From NCBI GenBank assembly GCA_963813485.1, contig CAWEZE010000021.1, positions 1 through 64,000 of the forward strand: 64,000 bases of DNA, given 5' to 3'. The DNA comes from DASQUK01 sp963813485. Lineage in GTDB: Bacteria; Actinomycetota; Acidimicrobiia; Acidimicrobiales; VFJN01. A model generated the notes under the pieces. That model saw nothing but the letters and a program-made list of their open reading frames with translations. It ran no database searches and had not been told where the DNA came from. The translations under genes were made by a program, and so were the position numbers. Shown here piece after piece: positions 59,500 through 64,000 of the stretch (positions are counted from its first letter, which is position 1; the number at the start of each line of letters is the position of its first letter).

Positions 59500-60267
59500 G
59501 TGCAAAACGCGCTGGGCGCCGTCCAATCGCTCCTGGTTCTCGGCGGGTCGTCCGACATCGGCGCGGCGATCGCCGAGCGGCTGGTGCCCGACGGCTGTCG
59601 CACCGTCGTCCTGGCGGGACGCCGACCCGAGGCCATGGAACCCGTGGCCGGGCGGCTGCGCGCCGCCGGGGCCGCCGTGACCATCACCCACTGGGACGCC
59701 GTCGACATCGGCGCCCATGCCGACACCGTGAAGGCGGCGTGGGACGCAGCGGCGATCGACATCGACTGCGTGGTGCTGGCGTCCGGCGTGCTGGGCGACC
59801 AGTCCCGCCTCGAGGACGATCCCGCCGCCGCGGCCGAGCTGGCCGTTGCCAACTACGCCGGGCCGGTGTCCACGCTGTTGCACGTCGCCCGCCGACTCGA
59901 GGAGCAGGGCCACGGCACGATCGTGGTGCTCAGCTCGGTGGCCGGCGAGCGCGCCCGCCGGTCGAACTTCGTGTACGGCTCGTCCAAGGCGGGGCTCGAC
60001 GCGTTCGCGCAGGGGCTGGCCGACTCGCTGGTCGCCGCCGGTGTCCGGGTCGTCGTGGTGCGGCCCGGTTTCGTCCGCTCCTCGATGACCGAGGGGCGCG
60101 ACCCCAAGCCGATGGCCACCACGCCGGCCGCGGTCGCAGAGGCAGTGGCCGGGGCCATCGCCTCGGGCAAGGAGACGGTCTGGGTTCCCGGCGCGTTTCG
60201 CTACGTCATGGCGGCGCTGCGGCACCTGCCCCGCCCGTTGTGGCGCCGAGTGTCGGCCAGCATGTAG
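59500..60267 (+). CDS. dprE2: Decaprenylphospho-2-keto-ribofuranose reductase (DprE2)
   Basis: The 255-residue classical SDR resembles DprE2, which with DprE1 epimerises decaprenyl-phospho-ribose to decaprenyl-phospho-arabinose. It has VQSLLVLGGSSDIGAAIAER with the nucleotide loop GGSSDIG, DCVVLASGVLGDQ, IVVLSSVAGERARRSNFVYG with Ser and Tyr, SSKAGLDAFAQGL with the Lys, and VVVVRPGFVRSSMTEG. A GTG start at 59500. It is the first gene of a tight operon, dprE2-ubiA-dprE1. Confidence 0.9.
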   Translation: MQNALGAVQSLLVLGGSSDIGAAIAERLVPDGCRTVVLAGRRPEAMEPVAGRLRAAGAAVTITHWDAVDIGAHADTVKAAWDAAAIDIDCVVLASGVLGDQSRLEDDPAAAAELAVANYAGPVSTLLHVARRLEEQGHGTIVVLSSVAGERARRSNFVYGSSKAGLDAFAQGLADSLVAAGVRVVVVRPGFVRSSMTEGRDPKPMATTPAAVAEAVAGAIASGKETVWVPGAFRYVMAALRHLPRPLWRRVSASM

Positions 60268-60272
60268 GTGAC

Positions 60273-61271
60273 GTGGCAGATCCGACCACCACCACCTCAC
60301 CCTCGAGCACCGGCGTTGCGTCGGGCCCCGACGAGCGCGACGGCGGGCGGGGCGCAGGGCGCACCCGTGGGGCCGTCTCGCTGCTCCGGGGACTCGTGCT
60401 CCTGGCCCGGCCCCGGCAATGGACCAAGAACCTGTTGGTCTTCGCCGCCCCGGCCGCCGCCGGGGTGCTGGACAACACCGGGCCGGCGATCGATGCCCTC
60501 ATCGCTTTCGCGGCCTTCTGCCTGGCGGCCTCGGGCACCTACTACGTCAACGACGCCCGCGACGCCGATGCCGACCGGCTCCATCCGACGAAGCGCAACC
60601 GCCCGGTGGCCTCCGGCGCAGTGCCCGTGGCGGTGGCCTACGCCGGCGGGGCGGTGCTGCTGGCGGCATCGGTGGCGCTGGCCTTCGCGGCAAGCCCCGA
60701 GCTGGCGGCCACGATCCTCGGCTACGTGGCGCTGACCACCGCCTACTCGACGGTGCTGAAGAACGTGGCGGTGGTCGACCTGGTCGCGGTAGCCGCCGGA
60801 TTCGTGCTGCGGGCGGTGGCGGGCGCCGCCGCCACCGACGTGCCGATCTCCGACTGGTTCTTCATCGTCACAAGCTTCGGCGCCCTGTTCATCGTGTCCG
60901 GCAAGCGCGGCGCAGAGGCCAGCGAGATGGCGGACGCGACCACGGCCGATGCCGGTCGGTTCCGGGCCGTGCTCTCTGCCTACAGCGAGAGCTACATGGC
61001 CTACCTGCGGTCGGTGACCTCGGGCGCCGTCCTGGTCGCTTACTGCCTGTGGGCGTTCGAGAAGGCGAACAGTGCCCTGAACACGTCGTCGATCCCCTGG
61101 TACCAGCTGTCGATCCTGCCGTTCGTGATGGCGATCCTGCGGTATGCCCTCGTGCTCGACAAGGGCGACCGGGGATCGGCACCCGAGGACATCATCCTGG
61201 GCGACCGGACCCTGCAGTGCATCGGCGTGGCCTGGGCCATCGTCTTCGCCATCGGCGTGTACACCGCATGA
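60273..61271 (+). CDS. ubiA: Decaprenyl-phosphate phosphoribosyltransferase (UbiA family)
   Basis: The 332-residue membrane enzyme transfers phosphoribose from PRPP to decaprenyl phosphate, the first step of the arabinose donor pathway. It shows LLARPRQWTKNLLVFAAP and the first Asp motif YYVNDARDADADRLHPTKRN (NDxxDxxxD), near residue 90. It also carries PVASGAVPVAVAYAGG, the second site in VSGKRGAEASEMAD, and nine hydrophobic helices. The start is GTG 60273, since the longer open frame is a shadow of dprE2. Its stop overlaps the dprE1 ATG. The phosphatase that would follow this step is not seen. Confidence 0.93.
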   Translation: MADPTTTTSPSSTGVASGPDERDGGRGAGRTRGAVSLLRGLVLLARPRQWTKNLLVFAAPAAAGVLDNTGPAIDALIAFAAFCLAASGTYYVNDARDADADRLHPTKRNRPVASGAVPVAVAYAGGAVLLAASVALAFAASPELAATILGYVALTTAYSTVLKNVAVVDLVAVAAGFVLRAVAGAAATDVPISDWFFIVTSFGALFIVSGKRGAEASEMADATTADAGRFRAVLSAYSESYMAYLRSVTSGAVLVAYCLWAFEKANSALNTSSIPWYQLSILPFVMAILRYALVLDKGDRGSAPEDIILGDRTLQCIGVAWAIVFAIGVYTA

Positions 61272-62707
61272 GCGGACCTGCCACGGGCCGCGAGCCCACA
61301 GACGACGTCGAGATCGTGACCGGGTGGGGCCGCAATCCCTCCTCGGCTGCGCACGTGGTGCGGCCCACCGACGCCGGCGAGCTGGCGGTGGCCGCCAGGG
61401 CCGCCGGGCCCCGAGGAGCCGTCGCCCGCGGGTTGGGGCGTGCCTACGGCGATTCGGCCATGAACGCGGGCGGCCTGGTCGTCAGCTCGACCGGCGTGTC
61501 GGGCGTGCTCGAGCTGGACCACGCGCGCGGCACCGCCCGGGTCCTCGCCGGCACCTCCCTCGACGGCCTACTGCGCGAGATCGTGCCGCAGGGTTGGTTC
61601 GTGCCGGTGACACCCGGCACGCGCTACATCACCGTCGGCGGCGCCATCGCCGCCGACGTCCACGGCAAGGACCATCACGCCACCGGGAGCTTCGGCGCCC
61701 ACGTGCAGTCGCTGGTGCTGGGCCTGCCGGACGGCACCCGCCGCACGCTCACCCCCGGCCCGAGCGGCCGTGGGAGCGGGGAACATGTCCACGACGCCGA
61801 CGAGTTCTGGGCCACGTGCGGGGGCATGGGCCTGACCGGCACGGTCGTCGAGGCGACGATTCGCCTGTATGCCATCGAGACGAGCCTGCTCCGGGTCGAC
61901 ACCGATCGGGTTCCCGATCTCGACACGCTGCTCACGCTGCTGTCGGAGGGCGGCCGGCGGCACCGCTACTCGGTGGCATGGGTCGACTTCCTGGCTCGGG
62001 GCCGCTCGCTGGGCCGGTCGGTGCTGATCCAGGGCGACTTCGCCCGGCGCGACGAGCTCGCCGGCGCCCGCCTTCGGGGGATGCGGCGCCGCGAGCGTGA
62101 CCCCCTGGCATACCGCACCGTGCCGCCGGTGCCCGCGCCCCGCGTGGTGCCGGGCGGGGTGCTCAACAAGGGCAGCATCCTTGCGTTCAACGAGCTGTGG
62201 TACCGCCTGCACCCGCGCCGGCGCCGCGACGAGCTCCAGTCGATCTCCCGGTTCTTCTACCCCCTCGACCTCGTCGATGGTTGGAATCGGATGTACGGGC
62301 CCCGGGGCTTCCTGCAGTGGCAGTGCCTGCTGCCGTTCGGGACGGAGGATGTCCTCCGCCACATCGTCGAGGCCCTGGCCGAGCACCGCGCGCCGAGCTT
62401 CCTGGCCGTGCTCAAGTACTTCGGCGCCGCCGACCCCGCGCCGCTGACGTTTGCCGGCCCGGGCTGGACCCTCGCCCTCGACGTCCCCACCACCGACCCG
62501 ACATTGGGACCCCTGCTCGATCGGCTGGACGACCGGGTCGCCGAGGCCGGCGGACGCCTGTACCTGGCCAAGGACAGCCGCCTCCGACCCGAGCTGCTGC
62601 CCGTCATGTACCCCCGGCTCAACGAGTGGCGGGCCGTCCGCGACCGGCTGGACCCCGATCGCCGCCTCAACAGCGACCTCGCCCGGCGACTCGACCTGCT
62701 GGGCTGA
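61268..62707 (+). CDS. dprE1: Decaprenylphospho-ribofuranose 2-oxidase (DprE1), repeat insert
   Basis: The 479-residue FAD enzyme oxidises decaprenyl-phospho-ribose. It shows RGLGRAYGDSAMNAGGLVV, the FAD-binding TVGGAIAADVHGKDHHATGS with the conserved His, FWATCGGMGLTGTVVEATIR, and the C-terminal FLQWQCLLPFGTEDV, YLAKDSRLRPELLPVMYPRL. The residue aligned with benzothiazinone-target Cys387 of the M. tuberculosis enzyme is Ala403 (GWTLALDVP). The stretch PGPSGRGSGEHV near residue 165 is encoded by a dispersed-repeat copy and replaces a shorter loop of the family. ATG overlaps the ubiA stop. Confidence 0.93.
   Translation: MSGPATGREPTDDVEIVTGWGRNPSSAAHVVRPTDAGELAVAARAAGPRGAVARGLGRAYGDSAMNAGGLVVSSTGVSGVLELDHARGTARVLAGTSLDGLLREIVPQGWFVPVTPGTRYITVGGAIAADVHGKDHHATGSFGAHVQSLVLGLPDGTRRTLTPGPSGRGSGEHVHDADEFWATCGGMGLTGTVVEATIRLYAIETSLLRVDTDRVPDLDTLLTLLSEGGRRHRYSVAWVDFLARGRSLGRSVLIQGDFARRDELAGARLRGMRRRERDPLAYRTVPPVPAPRVVPGGVLNKGSILAFNELWYRLHPRRRRDELQSISRFFYPLDLVDGWNRMYGPRGFLQWQCLLPFGTEDVLRHIVEALAEHRAPSFLAVLKYFGAADPAPLTFAGPGWTLALDVPTTDPTLGPLLDRLDDRVAEAGGRLYLAKDSRLRPELLPVMYPRLNEWRAVRDRLDPDRRLNSDLARRLDLLG
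61757..61785 (+). repeat. Dispersed repeat, copy G (loop-less module 2, inside dprE1)
   Basis: GGCCCGAGCGGCCG followed by TGGGAGCGGGGAACA, the same loop-less form as copy C2, read in frame within dprE1 and encoding GPSGRGSGEH in a loop before FWATCGG. Confidence 0.85.
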
Positions 62708-62768
62708 AGCGGGCGCCGCGCCAGGTACGAAGTTGACCCGCGGCCGCCGAACGGCCAACCATCGGGCC

Positions 62769-63620
62769 ATGGCAGTACGAACGGCTCAACACTTGATGGC
62801 CATCCTGTCCGAGCTGCGATTCGAGCCCGTGACGCGCCGGATCCGCTGCCTCGTCGACGACGAGACGGTGGCCGACACGACCGACGCGATGTTGGTCTGG
62901 GAACCCCGCCGGATCGTGCCCGTCTATGCGGTGCCACCCGACGACATCCACGGCGATCTGGAGCCGTTCACCTCCGGCGACGGCCCGGACCTGGAGGCCC
63001 TGCCCCCGGTCATGGGACCGGAGAACTTCGGGATCCACACCTGCGACGGCGAGGCGTTGAGCCTCCGCGCCGGCGGCCGGGAGCTGGTGGGCGTCGCCTT
63101 CCGGCCCGACGCCCCCGAGCTCGGGGGACGGATCGCGCTGGACTGGCCCGCGTTCGACTGGATCGAGGAGGCGCAGCCAGTCATCGGACATCCTCACGAC
63201 CCGTTCGGGCGGATCGACGTCCTGTCCGCCAGCAGGCACGTCGTGGTCTCGCTCGACGGTGTCACGCTGGCCGACAGCCGCCGACCGATCGGCCTGTTCG
63301 AGACCCACTTGCCGCCCCGCTGGTACCTACCCCGCGAGGACGTACGGATGGACCTGCTGTCGCCGAGCGAGACAACGTCCACCTGCGCGTACAAGGGTCA
63401 CGCCTCCTACTTCTCGTTGACCGGCGGTTCGCCCGCAGGGCGCGACATCGCCTGGACCTACACCGATCCGCTCCACGAGGTCGCGGCCGTCAAGGACTGC
63501 GTGTGCTTCTTCGCCGAACGGACCGATCTCGACCTCGACGGTCAACGCTCGAGCCGACCCGTGACGCCGTGGTCGACGCCCGAGGAGCAGGAAGCCCAGG
63601 GTTTTCTCGACTTCGGTTGA
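62769..63620 (+). CDS. DUF427-domain protein, two-domain form
   Basis: The 283-residue protein has two copies of the DUF427 fold. The first is around RRIRCLVDDETVADTTDAML. The second reads RHVVVSLDGVTLADSRRPIG, then THLPPRWYLPREDVRMDLLS, TSTCAYKGHASYFSL and DPLHEVAAVKDCVCFF. The motif CAYKGHASY is the family's signature. Bacterial DUF427 proteins are small and of unknown function. It lies about 60 bases after dprE1 and could be on the same transcript. Confidence 0.85.
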   Translation: MAVRTAQHLMAILSELRFEPVTRRIRCLVDDETVADTTDAMLVWEPRRIVPVYAVPPDDIHGDLEPFTSGDGPDLEALPPVMGPENFGIHTCDGEALSLRAGGRELVGVAFRPDAPELGGRIALDWPAFDWIEEAQPVIGHPHDPFGRIDVLSASRHVVVSLDGVTLADSRRPIGLFETHLPPRWYLPREDVRMDLLSPSETTSTCAYKGHASYFSLTGGSPAGRDIAWTYTDPLHEVAAVKDCVCFFAERTDLDLDGQRSSRPVTPWSTPEEQEAQGFLDFG

Positions 63621-63654
63621 GCCGGCTGAGCCGGGCAGTCAGTCGATCAGTCGA

Positions 63655-64000
63655 TCAGCCCGTCAGCCTCTTCACGAGGTGTCCCAGGCTCTCCCGGTAG
63701 TGCGGGAGCAAGGGGAAGCCGGCCGCCCTCAGCGCGGCGTTGTCGAGGACCGAGTTCGCCGGCCGGGGTGCGGGCCGGGGCGGATCGAGATCGGCGGTGG
63801 CGATGGGCCGCACCTTCGCGGGATCGTGCCCCGCCGCTGCCAGGATGTCCCGCACGAACTCGTACCAGCTCGCCACGCCCTGGTTGGTGACGTGGAACAA
63901 GCCGGGCATGCGCGATGCGGCCAGAGAGCGGGTGGCGACGGCCAGGTCGGCGGTGAAGCTCGGGCAGCCCCGCTGATCGTCGACGAACGCCAGCTCGGGG
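63655..64000 (-). CDS. rmlD: dTDP-4-dehydrorhamnose reductase, C-terminal part
   Basis: The frame enters from beyond the window end and reads PELAFVDDQRGCPSFTADLA, then LFHVTNQGVASWYEFVRDIL and LPHYRESLGHLVKRL to the stop at 63655. The DDQRGxPT/S motif and the VTNQG-SWYEFA stretch are diagnostic for RmlD, the last enzyme of dTDP-L-rhamnose synthesis. The catalytic YxxxK is outside the window. It adds L-rhamnose to the sugar set of this region. Confidence 0.88.
   Translation of the reverse strand, partial: PELAFVDDQRGCPSFTADLAVATRSLAASRMPGLFHVTNQGVASWYEFVRDILAAAGHDPAKVRPIATADLDPPRPAPRPANSVLDNAALRAAGFPLLPHYRESLGHLVKRLTG

Noticed and set aside
63640..63660. Short tandem GTCGATCA repeats before the rmlD stop
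   Set aside because: Only two units and partly coding; no evidence of function.

Overview
The window reads as chromosome of a very GC-rich actinobacterium. Gene content points to the class Acidimicrobiia (inference): an F420 biosynthesis pair (cofD, cofE), a DUF3499 gene beside manB, a small Trm112-like gene and an SIS sugar isomerase, a DUF5719 gene, and a DprE1/DprE2/UbiA module. GTG starts and 1-4 base stop/start overlaps are common. No rRNA, tRNA, CRISPR array, transposase or phage gene was seen.

Layout. 1-4.3 kb: a frame-broken DipZ-like thioredoxin gene, a frame-broken methyltransferase, two orphan membrane proteins and an EamA transporter. 4.3-16 kb: P450, GNAT, then a leftward housekeeping block (ftsX, ftsE, prfB, secA, two small unknown genes, comF, a DUF1361 protein, ahcY). 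16-24 kb: a heterodimeric ABC exporter, a secreted esterase with a TetR-type operator, a lone molybdopterin oxidoreductase and a MalT-like remnant. 23.9-31.6 kb: a leftward sugar/envelope operon (SIS isomerase, Trm112-like, ManB, GtrA-GT2, a large PTPS_related membrane protein, CPBP protease, DUF3499). 31.8-35 kb: ftsH, ferredoxin and a thioredoxin-like protein. 35-39 kb: a decayed gene and a large cyclase/AAA regulator, perhaps foreign. 39-64 kb: a dense polysaccharide and cell-envelope region with DUF5719, a GT2-membrane protein, GT4 enzymes, GDP-6-deoxyhexose genes (rmd, gmd, fcl), cofD-cofE, galE-like and manC-like genes, ugd, a UXS-like decarboxylase, the dprE2-ubiA-dprE1 operon, a DUF427 gene and the end of rmlD.

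How the genes work together. ManB, the SIS isomerase and the ManC-like protein make mannose-1-phosphate and GDP-mannose. Gmd with Rmd or Fcl would turn GDP-mannose into GDP-rhamnose or GDP-fucose. Ugd and UXS lead to UDP-xylose. UbiA, DprE1 and DprE2 make decaprenyl-phospho-arabinose. The glycosyltransferases and the large membrane proteins are the likely users of these donors.

The most unusual signal is a dispersed, two-module palindromic repeat family of about 30-45 bp. It has conserved arms and covarying stems. Copies lie between genes, directly upstream of start codons where their purine tail can act as Shine-Dalgarno, over a stop codon, at the end of an ABC exporter gene, and in frame inside dprE1. 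A second theme is a high number of reading-frame breaks, found only outside the housekeeping genes. These could be decay, phase-variable slippage or sequence errors.
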